From positions 2,852,001 to 2,916,000 of the forward strand of contig OZ242030.1 in the NCBI GenBank assembly GCA_965205055.1: a stretch of 64,000 nt of DNA. The letters are read 5' to 3'. This DNA comes from CBDBBY01 sp965205055. Lineage in GTDB: Bacteria > Pseudomonadota > Alphaproteobacteria > Rhodobacterales > Rhodobacteraceae. Below are positions 1 to 12,327 of this stretch, piece by piece (position 1 is the stretch's first letter; each line of letters starts with the position of its first letter). Below the pieces are notes generated by a model. That model was not told where the DNA came from and made no database searches. It saw nothing but the letters and a program-made list of their open reading frames with translations. The position numbers and the translations under genes are program-made.

Positions 1-260
1 CCGCCTGAATAGCAAATGCGCGACAAAGCCGCGACGGTAATGGATGTTCACCCTCTCAAGTTGGTCAATTGCATCCGCCGCCCTATCGATTGCCGTTAGC
101 GTATCATGCCTGTCGTTTGTGACATCGTACGAATAATCCGCTTGGTGCCACGCTTTCTGCAAAGCGACGAATGCATCCGCGAATTCCCGATTTCATATGG
201 AAACCCTTGCATTGCCAGCCTGTTCCGGCAGGCATTTTTTTGCGTTACCGTGTTCATTCG
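1..260 (-). pseudogene. Frameshifted second copy of the HEPN-domain gene (C-terminal part)
   Basis: Read on the minus strand, positions 1-153 encode a stretch (ADYSYDV...DRHDTLTAID, then RRGFVAHLLF) that closely matches the C-terminus of the intact HEPN protein at 837-1298. Upstream the similarity continues but in other frames. One base is missing near 190 (ATC-GG-GAATTC against ATC-CAA-GAATTT) and one A is added in the A-run near 236-242. With two frameshifts and no recognisable N-terminal half, this is a decayed duplicate. The left end is cut by the window, so its partner gene, if any, cannot be seen. Confidence 0.7.
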
Positions 261-448
261 ACGACGCACCCGTATCCGACTTCTGGTCTCCTCACGATCC
301 TCATTGCGGAATCGCAGACAAAATTCTCTTGAACCCGTTTATTGGCATCAAAACAAGTTCTCTGGATGGCAGAACCGATCCTCCTGCTCGAGCGACTCCT
401 GCACATATCACCGGTTGCTGCCGAAGCACTGACAGCGAATGCTTTCAA

Positions 449-826
449 TCAGCGCGAGACACCTGATACGGCTGACTGCTTCGGCTGAGAATTCGATGAA
501 CTCCTGCGGATCCGTTTTGACTTCGCTAAGTCGTGCTGCTTGAGGGTGGACTTGGAGTAGAAGTGAACAAGAGGAAAGCCGAGATCATCCTCCACCTCGT
601 ACCATGTCTTGGAAGCAATTTCGGAGTGCACTCGTGATCGTCCAGCACCGTGCAACTTCTTGTAATTGCCATCGCAATAGATGTTCACATCAACGATGCG
701 GTCTCCATCATGATCAATCATCGGCTCGACGTCAATCCGGATAATTTCGAAATCGCTGAAGTGCGCTTTGAACGCGTTCTCGGCGATCTCGCGAACTTGT
801 TGCTTGTCAATTCGTTGCTTAACCAT
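449..826 (-). CDS. Hypothetical protein paired with the HEPN gene
   Basis: This is a 125-residue cytoplasmic protein of no family I recognise. I chose the start at 826 because AGGAG lies 7 bases before that ATG and because the longer frame would run into the HEPN gene. The N-terminal half (residues 1-75) looks like a compact alpha/beta fold with an acidic stretch (VEPMIDHDGDRIVDV). It is followed by WYEVEDDLGFPLVHF and a basic, serine-rich tail. The gene starts 10 bases after the HEPN stop, so the two are almost certainly one operon. By position it could be the partner (antitoxin or nucleotidyltransferase-like) of the HEPN protein, but I see no GSxxxxxD nucleotidyltransferase motif. Function unknown. 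Confidence 0.65.
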   Translation of the reverse strand: MVKQRIDKQQVREIAENAFKAHFSDFEIIRIDVEPMIDHDGDRIVDVNIYCDGNYKKLHGAGRSRVHSEIASKTWYEVEDDLGFPLVHFYSKSTLKQHDLAKSKRIRRSSSNSQPKQSAVSGVSR

Positions 827-836
827 GTCGAATCTC

Positions 837-1298
837 CTACGGTGATCGCCGCTTGAATAGCAAATGAGCGACAAATCCGCGACGGTGATCAATGCTTGCC
901 CCTTCGAGCTGACCGATTGCACCCTCTGCTATGTCGATTGCTGCCAGCGTGTCCTGCCTGTTGTAATCGGCCTCGTAGGAATAGTCCGCCCGGTGACGCG
1001 CATCCTGCAAAGCAACGAATTTTTTTGCAAATTCTTGGATGTCATGCGGAAATCCTTCCATTGCCTGCTTGTTCCGGCAGGCATTTTTTGCGTTTCCGTG
1101 CTCAAGTGCGCGATATGCCTGATGCCAAGCAGCGGAACGTTCTGCGCCAATGAGCAGGTTGGCTGCAGTATAGGCCAGCAAGTGAAACACCGCGTAATAC
1201 GCGGTGCTGACCGCGCGGCGCAGGTTGGCCTGGGTGGGCCGCCGCCGATCAAACTCGGTCAAGCTGCGAGCGGTTGCTATCATGTCGCGCGCTTTCAT
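837..1298 (-). CDS. HEPN-domain protein
   Basis: This 153-residue all-helical protein matches a family of HEPN-like conserved proteins. They begin with a MKARDxIxxAR helix followed by LRRAVSTAYYAVFHLLAY, then WHQAYRALEHG, RHRADYSYE and a C-terminal FVAHLLFKRR. HEPN proteins are often RNases or nucleic-acid-binding modules of toxin-antitoxin systems. The canonical Rx4-6H catalytic motif is not obvious here: R and H in the STAYYAVFH helix are ten residues apart, so RNase activity is uncertain. It is the first gene of a two-gene operon with 449-826. A frameshifted second copy lies at the left window edge, and a palindrome sits just upstream of its start. Confidence 0.75.
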   Translation of the reverse strand: MKARDMIATARSLTEFDRRRPTQANLRRAVSTAYYAVFHLLAYTAANLLIGAERSAAWHQAYRALEHGNAKNACRNKQAMEGFPHDIQEFAKKFVALQDARHRADYSYEADYNRQDTLAAIDIAEGAIGQLEGASIDHRRGFVAHLLFKRRSP

Positions 1299-1322
1299 GT
1301 CTCAAGCTGCCTCATTCCCGTA

Positions 1323-1333
1323 TGATACTATCA
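1323..1333. promoter_or_regulatory. Perfect 11-bp palindrome upstream of the HEPN operon
   Basis: TGATACTATCA is a perfect palindrome set in a larger imperfect one (CGTATGATACTATCAATATGC). It lies 25-35 bases before the HEPN start codon. Its position and symmetry suggest an operator, possibly autoregulatory as in toxin-antitoxin operons (inference). Confidence 0.35.
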
Positions 1334-1506
1334 ATATGCGCCAGAATCCGGCCCTGCGAATACTGTCTTTTCGCACGCGGCGAAAGACTGGCGGATTCGG
1401 CTTCCGCCTGCGCAACGGAAACGAACGGCCGAGACGGTCCGAACAGCAGACGAGACTTCCGAATCTCCATGGATATCCGGAAGCTTCAACGATTCCAGAG
1501 GTTGGG

Positions 1507-1585
<79 letters not shown>

Positions 1586-1659
1586 CCAATCGTTTTGCCG
1601 CGACTCCCGCGGACGGGAATCCGGCCGAATCATGAAGATAGCGAACGCGCCCTTTTCAA

Positions 1660-1775
1660 GTTTGGCGGCGACCTACTCTCCCACGCCTTAAGACGCAGTA
1701 CCATCGGCGCTACGGTGCTTAACCTTCGAGTTCGGAATGGGATCGGGTGTTTCACGCGTGCCATGACCACCAAAC
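1660..1775 (-). rRNA. rrf: 5S ribosomal RNA
   Basis: The minus strand carries the conserved 5S core (CCCGATCCCATTCCGAACTC, then GGGAGAGTAGGTCGCCGCC). It lies between 23S and tRNA-fMet. Ends are estimated to within a few bases from the pairing of TTTGG at both termini. Confidence 0.93.
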
Positions 1776-1834
1776 TTGAAAAAAACGCTCGCGGCGACGG
1801 CCGCATGTCCAAGCCTTGCTTTTACTGGATCGAA

Positions 1835-4642
<2,808 letters not shown>

Positions 4643-4829
4643 TCCAGAAAAAGCAAGGCTTCTTCCGGCATTCGAAAAACTGATGCTTCCCATGCCCGGG
4701 CGACCCGGGCAAGGTTGTTCTCTTGACTTGGAAAGACGGTTGCCTTGCCCGGCGGAGCCGGACGCGGCGCAGTCCCCACTCGGACCGCGCCTGAGCAACG
4801 TCTCGTGTTTTCGCTATCTTCACGATGTC

Positions 4830-4854
4830 AAAAAAGCGCCCCTCGCGGGGCGCT
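4830..4854 (-). terminator. Terminator-like hairpin plus T6 between tRNA-Ala and 23S
   Basis: On the minus strand AGCGCCCC-GCGA-GGGGCGCT is a perfect 8-bp GC-rich stem with a GNRA tetraloop, followed by TTTTTT. It meets the textbook form of an intrinsic terminator, yet it lies inside the rRNA operon. Its first base is the last A of the tRNA-Ala CCA end. The T-run continues as TTTTTTGACATCGTGAA, which resembles boxA (leader copy GCTCTTTGACA). It may therefore be a 3' processing or antitermination signal for the distal part of the operon. Confidence 0.6.
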
Positions 4855-4929
4855 GGTGGAGCGTACCGGGATCGAACCGGTGACCTCCTGATTGCAAATC
4901 AGACGCTCTCCCGACTGAGCTAACGCCCC
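4854..4929 (-). tRNA. tRNA-Ala (UGC)
   Basis: This 76-nt minus-strand tRNA has anticodon TGC, acceptor GGGGCGT paired with ACGCTCC (one G-T), and an encoded CCA. It lies in the 16S-23S spacer, the standard location. Confidence 0.95.
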
Positions 4930-4936
4930 TGAATCC

Positions 4937-5013
<77 letters not shown>

Positions 5014-5135
5014 TGCCGCGCCGCGGCAGCGACCAATTCCAGCGTTGAAGAGATATGAGGACAGCCTGGCCGCAATTGCCCATGAAGGGCTGCCAAGTAG
5101 CCTTCCGCGCGCGGGCGAGCCCGCTTCGGAAAGCG

Positions 5136-6609
<1,474 letters not shown>

Positions 6610-6781
6610 CATAACGCCATTCCGGCGTTCTTGACGATTGAACCTCTGCACATCGTCGCCGGCCTTCCGGCCGACGTGAAGCTGACAACCCGCATCATAG
6701 GCCGAAGCCTAGCAGGCCGATATGCAAAGGCGCTTTCGTCGCATCGACCAAGCTGCCCGCATATCTCTTCAATACCAAAAA

Positions 6782-6793
6782 TGTCAAAGAGCA
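6782..6793 (-). promoter_or_regulatory. boxA antitermination element of the rRNA leader
   Basis: TGCTCTTTGACA on the minus strand matches the bacterial rrn boxA consensus (TGCTCTTTAACA) at 11 of 12 bases. It lies in the leader between the predicted promoter and 16S. NusB/NusE bind this element to make the transcript resistant to termination. Confidence 0.8.
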
Positions 6794-6891
6794 AGAGAAA
6801 GAGCACCCCGCGTCCCGCACGATTGCGGCACACGACCCGCTCTGCCTCCGATTTTGCCCAATGAAGCGTCGCCGCCTCGTCGGTGAGACTC

Positions 6892-6955
6892 CTTATATGG
6901 GATTCGGACGTCGGATGGCAATAGCCTTTTTCGCTCGCTCGAAAAATTTTTTCGC
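6892..6955 (-). promoter_or_regulatory. Promoter of the rRNA operon
   Basis: On the minus strand, -35 TTGCCA (6916-6921), an 18-base spacer and -10 TATAAG (6892-6897) form a good sigma-70 promoter about 280 bases upstream of mature 16S. Directly upstream is a run of A and T (CGAAAAAATTTTTTCGAGCG region, about 6929-6955) placed like an UP element. The boxA lies downstream, as expected. Confidence 0.65.
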
Positions 6956-6960
6956 AATCG

Positions 6961-7300
6961 GCGGCGCGGCGCAATTCCGTCCCGTCCAACGGCCCGCCGC
7001 CGAAGCCGCTCTTTCCGCCGCGGCTGTCGGAAAACCCTACAAAATGTGCGGCCTCGGTCTTTCCGAACTACAGTTTGCGATCAGTCGCCCCGACTCAGAC
7101 AGCTCCCGCGAAGCGCGCGGAATGCCCCTGCGCGTCCGGCGCCGGACGGAAGAACGTCGATTTTCGAAATCTCGGCTTTTTTTTTCGCCGCCGCAGGAGT
7201 CGACGACATCTTGCGATTCGGCGCCGGACAATTCGGCGTCTGCAGTCCGACGGCGAGCTTGTGCGGGGAATCGGGCAAGACGGACTCCGCGCCGCCCCTG
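6961..7300. other. Intergenic region without a recognised gene
   Basis: This GC-rich stretch between the rRNA promoter and the msrQ stop has several overlapping open frames. None has family resemblance or a convincing ribosome-binding site. I see no terminator with a T-run for either flank. Confidence 0.5.
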
Positions 7301-7927
7301 TCAGGCCTTCCGCTTCTGTTTCGCCGGCTTGTTCGCGGCCCACCAAGCCCGGATGCCGAGCAAAGCCGCGACTACCGAGGCGTAAACGATCGGCTCAGGC
7401 GGCCAGGCCTTGACCACGAGCAGATAATGCAAAGCGCCCAGCGCGGCCGCCAGATATGCAAGCTTGTGGATTCGAGTCCAAACGGCGGCGCCAAGTCTTC
7501 GGACGGACAGATTGTTCGAAGTCACCGCAAGCGGAATCAACGTCAAAAAGCCGAGCGCGCCAATCGTTATGAAAGGCCTCTCCACAATCTCCGTTATTAT
7601 CGCGCCGATATCAAGCCTCAGGTCGATGACCGCCCAAGACAGCATATGAGCGAAGACATAGAAGAACGCCATCACGCCCAACGCCCTGCGGAACTTCAGC
7701 AGACTGACTTTGGTCAATCTCCTCAACGGAGTGATGATCAAAGTCAAGATAATCAGCTGCAGGCCCGTCTCGCCCAGCTCCCGCTCCAACGTGATCAGAG
7801 GATCCGGACCCAGCTGGTTCGTCAGAGCCAGATAGAACACCCAAATGCCGGGAATTGGCAGCAGGAAATAAAGCGGCCAAGCCGGAACTTTTCGGAGCCA
7901 GCCGTTTATTCGTTGCGAAACGGACAT
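7301..7927 (-). CDS. msrQ: Heme-binding membrane subunit of protein-methionine-sulfoxide reductase
   Basis: This 208-residue inner-membrane protein of the YedZ/MsrQ (ferric-reductase-like) family carries electrons from the quinone pool to periplasmic MsrP. It has about six hydrophobic segments. Histidines suited to heme ligation occur in FFYVFAHMLSW (residues ~88-98) and in TRIHKLAYLAAALGALHYLL (two His, ~151-170). The start lies 3 bases after the msrP stop, so the pair is a translationally linked operon in the usual msrP-msrQ order. It ends in a lysine-rich cytoplasmic tail. Length and gene order match the family. Confidence 0.93.
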   Translation of the reverse strand: MSVSQRINGWLRKVPAWPLYFLLPIPGIWVFYLALTNQLGPDPLITLERELGETGLQLIILTLIITPLRRLTKVSLLKFRRALGVMAFFYVFAHMLSWAVIDLRLDIGAIITEIVERPFITIGALGFLTLIPLAVTSNNLSVRRLGAAVWTRIHKLAYLAAALGALHYLLVVKAWPPEPIVYASVVAALLGIRAWWAANKPAKQKRKA

Positions 7928-7930
7928 GCT

Positions 7931-8869
7931 TCAGTAGTTCTTGGCAAGATCCATGCCGGCATAGAGGCTGGCGACTTCGTCTCCGTATCCGTTGAACATC
8001 TTCGTGTCCACGCGCGGCGCAAACAAGCCGCCTCCGATCCGCCGCTCGGTCGCCTGCGACCACCTCGGGTGGTCCACATTCGGATTCACGTTGGAATAGA
8101 ACCCGTATTCTCTCGGATTCTGCATGTTCCAAGTTGTTTGCGGCATCTCCGAGGTCAATGAAATCCTGACGATCGACTTGATCGACTTGAAGCCGTATTT
8201 CCAAGGAACGACCAGCCGGATCGGCGCGCCGTTCTGGTTGGGCATATCCTCCCCGTAAAGACCCGTCGCCAATATGGTGAGCGGGTGCATGGCCTCGTCG
8301 AGACGCAATCCCTCTCGATACGGCCAATCCAGCAGCCGACGCCGCTGGCCAGACATCTCCTCAGGCCGCACGAGCGTCTCGAACGCGACGAATTTCGCGC
8401 CGGAGCCCGGCTCGATCCGGTTCAGAAGATCGGAGAGCGGAAAACCGACCCAGGGAACCACCATGGACCAGGCCTCGACGCAGCGCAGGCGGTAAATCCG
8501 CTCTTCCATCGTCACGCCCTTGATCACGTCCTCGAAAGAGTAATCGCCGGGTTTCGCCACATCCCCGTCAATTCGAACGGTCCAGGGCGAAGTCGTGAGG
8601 GCGGAGGCATTTCTTGCCGGATCGTCCTTCCCGTTGCCGAACTCGTAAAAATTGTTGTAGGTCGTGATGTCTTCAAAACTGTTCGGCTCCTCGTCCGTCG
8701 AAAACCGACTCGGCTGCACGTCCGGGATCGGAGCGCCTGCCAACTTGCCGGCGAACGCTCCGGCGAACGCCGCGCCGCCAGCACCGAAAACCAGGTTGCG
8801 CCGGTTCAGCCAGACGGACTTGGGGGTCACATCCGAGTATTTCAGATCAGATTCGAATTTGTAGGTCAT
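7931..8869 (-). CDS. msrP: Protein-methionine-sulfoxide reductase catalytic subunit, molybdopterin enzyme
   Basis: This 312-residue protein of the YedY/MsrP family repairs oxidised methionines in periplasmic proteins. The N-terminus has a twin-arginine signal (LNRRNLVFG at residues 21-29, followed by an Ala/Gly-rich hydrophobic stretch), so it is exported folded with its cofactor. The sulfite-oxidase-type fold is recognisable from LRCVEAWSMVVPWVGFPL, where the Cys ligates molybdenum, and from PIRLVVPWKYGFKSIKSIV. The ATG start fits the signal peptide. It is the first gene of the msrPQ operon. Confidence 0.95.
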   Translation of the reverse strand: MTYKFESDLKYSDVTPKSVWLNRRNLVFGAGGAAFAGAFAGKLAGAPIPDVQPSRFSTDEEPNSFEDITTYNNFYEFGNGKDDPARNASALTTSPWTVRIDGDVAKPGDYSFEDVIKGVTMEERIYRLRCVEAWSMVVPWVGFPLSDLLNRIEPGSGAKFVAFETLVRPEEMSGQRRRLLDWPYREGLRLDEAMHPLTILATGLYGEDMPNQNGAPIRLVVPWKYGFKSIKSIVRISLTSEMPQTTWNMQNPREYGFYSNVNPNVDHPRWSQATERRIGGGLFAPRVDTKMFNGYGDEVASLYAGMDLAKNY

Positions 8870-8984
8870 TGCGTTCCTCTGCCCGTTCGGTTTCCTGACC
8901 GAGATATTGGCACATTGAATTCCGAAAATGTCAACTCAGCCTCCAACGCGGCGGCGCTTCGGGTCAAAAGGCGCGCCTCTCAGC

Positions 8985-11597
8985 TCAATGGAACGTCACT
9001 TCCTGCGGCAAGGGCGTTTGCGCACCCATTCCGTTGATCAACAATCCGTCGGAATCGGAGGACGTCACCCGGATCAATTCTCCGTCCTTGATTGAACCGG
9101 CGAGCAACGCCGTTGCGAGCGGGTTCTGGAGATGCGTTTGCAGCAGCCTCTTCAGCGGCCTTGCGCCGAAGATAGGATCAAAACCCTTGGCGGCAATCCA
9201 GCTTTTGGCTGCTTCGCCAACGGAAAGCGACAACTTTCTGTCCGCCAGCCGCCTCTCCAACTGCTTGAGCTGAATGTCGACGATCCCGCCCATGTCTTCA
9301 GGCGTAAGCCTTTCAAACAGGAGGATCTCGTCCAAGCGGTTGAGGAATTCGGGACGAAAATTCGCGTTGACTTCATCCATCACCGATTCCCGCGCGGTGC
9401 TCGCGGGTTTGTCCGGCGGCAATTCCGAAAGAAAGTGGGCGCCCAAATTTGAAGTCAGCACGATCAGCGTCTGCTTGAAGTCGGCAGTCCGTCCTTGGCC
9501 GTCTGTCAGAATTCCGTCGTCAAGCACCTGCAAAAGCACGTTGAAGACGGTCGGATGAGCCTTCTCGACCTCGTCGAAGAGCACGACCTGGTAGGGCCGT
9601 CTCCGGACTGCTTCCGTCAGCACGCCGCCTTCGTCGTAGCCGACGTATCCGGGAGGCGCGCCGATCAGCCGAGCGACCGAGTGCCGTTCCATGAATTCCG
9701 ACATGTCGAACCGCACCAAGGCGGCTTCATCGTCGAAAAGGAACTCGGCCAAGGCTTTCGTCAACTCCGTCTTGCCGACCCCTGTCGGACCGAGAAACAG
9801 GAACGACCCAAGCGGGCGATCAGGATCATTCAAGCCCGCGCGAGCCCTTCGGACTGCGTCGGCGACGGCCCTCACCGCCGCGTCCTGGCCGACGACCCTT
9901 TCCTTGATCTTGTCCTCCATCCTGACCAGCCGCTCGCGCTCGCCTTCAAGCATCTTCGAGGTGGGCACGCCCGTCCATCTCTCGACCACGGCCGCGATCT
10001 GCTCAGCCGATACCGCCTCCTCAAGCGTTTTGGATTTCCGATGGGACTCGACTTCGGCGATGCGTTTTTCAAGAGACGGTATGATTCCGTAACTCAGCTC
10101 CCCGGCTCGCGCCAAATTGCCCTCGCGCTTCACCCTCTCGAGTTCAATCCTGGCCTCGTCCAGTTGCTGCTTGATGTCTCTGGCTGCCGCGAGTTTCGCC
10201 CGTTCCGACTTCCAGATTTCGGTCAACTCCGACGACCTTGCAGTCATCTCCTCCAATTCTGTTTCCAGTTGACCGAGTCGGTCCTTGGACGCATCGTCGC
10301 CTTCTTTCTTCAAGGCTTCCGCTTCAATCTGCTTCTGCAGGATTTCCCTGTCCAAGGCATCAAGCTCTTCAGGTTTCGAATCCACGTTCATCTTCAGACG
10401 GCTCGACGCCTCGTCGACCAAGTCGATGGCCTTGTCAGGAAGAAATCTGTCGGAAATATATCGATGCGAAAGCGTCGCCGCGGCGACCAGAGAAGAATCC
10501 GATATCCGCACGCCGTGGTGCAGTTCGTATTTCTCCTTGATCCCGCGCAGAATCGAAACCGTGTCTTCGACTGTGGGTTCGATGATCAGCACCGGCTGAA
10601 ACCGTCGAGCCAGCGCCGCGTCCTTTTCGACATTCTTCCGGTATTCATCCAGCGTCGTAGCGCCGATGCAGTGCAAGTCTCCCCGCGCCAGCGCCGGCTT
10701 GAGCAGGTTGGAGGCATCCATCGCTCCGTCCGTACGTCCTGCACCGACAAGCGTGTGCATCTCGTCGATGAACAACAAGACTTCGCCGGCCGCGTCGGTG
10801 ACCTCCGCGAGCACGGCCTTCAACCTTTCCTCAAACTCGCCGCGATACTTCGCGCCAGCAATCAAGGCGCCCATGTCCAGCGACATCAAGCGCTTGTTCC
10901 GAAGGCGCTCAGGGACGTCGCCCGCGACAATCCGAAGGGCCAGCCCCTCGACGATGGCCGTCTTGCCTACGCCCGGCTCGCCGATCAGCACCGGATTGTT
11001 CTTGGTCCTTCGGCTCAGCACCTGCATCGTGCGCCGGATTTCCTCCTCCCGCCCGATGATCGGATCGATTCTTCCGTCCTGCGCGTCCTGCGTAACGTCG
11101 CGCGAGTAACGTTTGAGTGCTTCATAGGTGTTTTCCGCGGATGCGCTGTTCGCATTTCTTCCGCGGCGCAATCTGCGTATTGCCGATGCCAGCGACTTCG
11201 GCGAAACTCCCGATTCCTTGAGAACGCCGGCCGCGCCGGACTCTTCGGATGCGAGCGCCGCCAATATCCATTCCACGGCGACAAATGCATCGTTGGCCTC
11301 CTGCGCCAGCGCTTCCGCCCGCTGAAGCACTCGACCGGTGTGGGACGCCATGTAGATGTTGCCTTGCCCCCCGGACACTCGCGGCAGCTTGTCCACTGCA
11401 CTGTCAATCTTCCGTTTTGCGGTTTCTGCGTCGCCTCCCGCATCGACAATCAAGCGGTCCCCGAAGCCTTCCGGCTCGTCAAGAATCGCCTTCAGCAAAT
11501 GTTCGGGAAGCAATTGCTGATGGTTCTCTCCGACAGCTATGGCGTGCGCGGCGCTGATGATCTTCCTGGATTGGTCCGTAAATTTTTCTTCGTTCAT
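8985..11597 (-). CDS. clpB: ATP-dependent disaggregase ClpB
   Basis: This 870-residue Hsp100 chaperone extracts polypeptides from aggregates together with DnaK. Domain order is normal: N-terminal Clp_N repeat domain (1-145), first AAA+ module with Walker A GEPGVGKT (206-213), coiled-coil M domain with many Glu/Lys/Leu (about 410-525), second AAA+ module with GPTGVGKT (about 606) and LLFIDEMH/VVLFDEVEKAH Walker B sites, then the C-terminal domain. The length matches ClpB (about 860-880) rather than ClpA or ClpC. The start ATG overlaps the stop of the small upstream gene by ATGA, so the two are translationally coupled. I could not find a convincing heat-shock promoter. Confidence 0.97.
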   Translation of the reverse strand: MNEEKFTDQSRKIISAAHAIAVGENHQQLLPEHLLKAILDEPEGFGDRLIVDAGGDAETAKRKIDSAVDKLPRVSGGQGNIYMASHTGRVLQRAEALAQEANDAFVAVEWILAALASEESGAAGVLKESGVSPKSLASAIRRLRRGRNANSASAENTYEALKRYSRDVTQDAQDGRIDPIIGREEEIRRTMQVLSRRTKNNPVLIGEPGVGKTAIVEGLALRIVAGDVPERLRNKRLMSLDMGALIAGAKYRGEFEERLKAVLAEVTDAAGEVLLFIDEMHTLVGAGRTDGAMDASNLLKPALARGDLHCIGATTLDEYRKNVEKDAALARRFQPVLIIEPTVEDTVSILRGIKEKYELHHGVRISDSSLVAAATLSHRYISDRFLPDKAIDLVDEASSRLKMNVDSKPEELDALDREILQKQIEAEALKKEGDDASKDRLGQLETELEEMTARSSELTEIWKSERAKLAAARDIKQQLDEARIELERVKREGNLARAGELSYGIIPSLEKRIAEVESHRKSKTLEEAVSAEQIAAVVERWTGVPTSKMLEGERERLVRMEDKIKERVVGQDAAVRAVADAVRRARAGLNDPDRPLGSFLFLGPTGVGKTELTKALAEFLFDDEAALVRFDMSEFMERHSVARLIGAPPGYVGYDEGGVLTEAVRRRPYQVVLFDEVEKAHPTVFNVLLQVLDDGILTDGQGRTADFKQTLIVLTSNLGAHFLSELPPDKPASTARESVMDEVNANFRPEFLNRLDEILLFERLTPEDMGGIVDIQLKQLERRLADRKLSLSVGEAAKSWIAAKGFDPIFGARPLKRLLQTHLQNPLATALLAGSIKDGELIRVTSSDSDGLLINGMGAQTPLPQEVTFH

Positions 11598-11779
11598 TCC
11601 AATTTTCCTTCAAAGCCCTTGCGCAATTCGGCGTCCTGAAAGGCACGCTCCGAGCAAGTCTCGCAGTAGATTTGGTGTTGCGCGGGCAGCGCTGCAAGGT
11701 GCGAATGAACAAATTGTTCAGGCAGGCAATTCGAACCAACGCCCAACAGAAGACTTTCAGCGAATTGAATTTCGGTCAT
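11594..11779 (-). CDS. Small cysteine-containing protein coupled to clpB
   Basis: This 61-residue protein starts MTEIQFAESLLLGVG. It has one cysteine in GSNCLPEQF and a CxxC pair in IYCETCSE, a pattern that could bind a metal ion (inference). I recognise no family. It is judged real because its stop overlaps the clpB start codon as ATGA, a typical translational coupling, while the longer frame to 11911 has an unlikely composition. No clear Shine-Dalgarno precedes the chosen ATG. It may be a co-expressed heat-shock accessory protein, but that is speculation. Confidence 0.5.
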   Translation of the reverse strand: MTEIQFAESLLLGVGSNCLPEQFVHSHLAALPAQHQIYCETCSERAFQDAELRKGFEGKLE

Positions 11780-12327
11780 TAAATTGCATTCTTGCTTGTG
11801 AAGATTTCCAGGATGCGGCGGGATCCCCGGACTTCGCCGCAGCTCCGGCGCTTTTTTGAGCGGATGCGCGGCCGGCGAGCCGACCGCCGCCCGGTCGTCG
11901 GCCTTAGTCAAGGCGGCGATGGGAACTCAATATCATGGTCGAAATACAGAAGGTGCTGGGGATCACTTTATTTCGCCCAAAGGGATTCATTATTGGATGA
12001 TTATTGACCCGCGCATACAGATCCCGTCGGCATCCAGACCGTCGGCAACCGGCAAAGCTGCTTCGAGGAGGGTTTGGTGTTTCGTGGGGTGCAATGGTTG
12101 TCCGACCAAGAATCATGAAACGCGCCCCAAGTCCCGAAAAACGCTTTGCAGCAAAGCTAGAATCCTTTATGCGTTCCGCAAATTGGAAGACGCTGTTCTA
12201 GAAATTTGCTGCGCCGCGGCGGGCAACTTTGCACAATGGGCTTTCCTCAAAGAGTCTGACTTTTGGCCGCGGCAAGCGGGATGAAGTGCCGTAGTATCGT
12301 GTGCGCAAAAAATATCAAGGATTTCAA
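11780..12327. other. Intergenic region upstream of clpB and fic
   Basis: This region should hold the promoters for the clpB unit (minus) and for fic (plus). An AT-rich part lies at about 11930-12010. The open frames here have skewed composition and no family resemblance, so I see no gene. Confidence 0.4.

Noticed and set aside
9495..11639. A 714-codon plus-strand frame opposite clpB
   Set aside because: It is the antisense shadow of clpB; the composition is skewed and there is no family resemblance.
11780..12010. A heat-shock (sigma-32) promoter for the clpB operon
   Set aside because: A CTTTGG...CCCCAG arrangement exists on the minus strand but the match to the CTTGAA / CCCCAT consensus is too poor to report.
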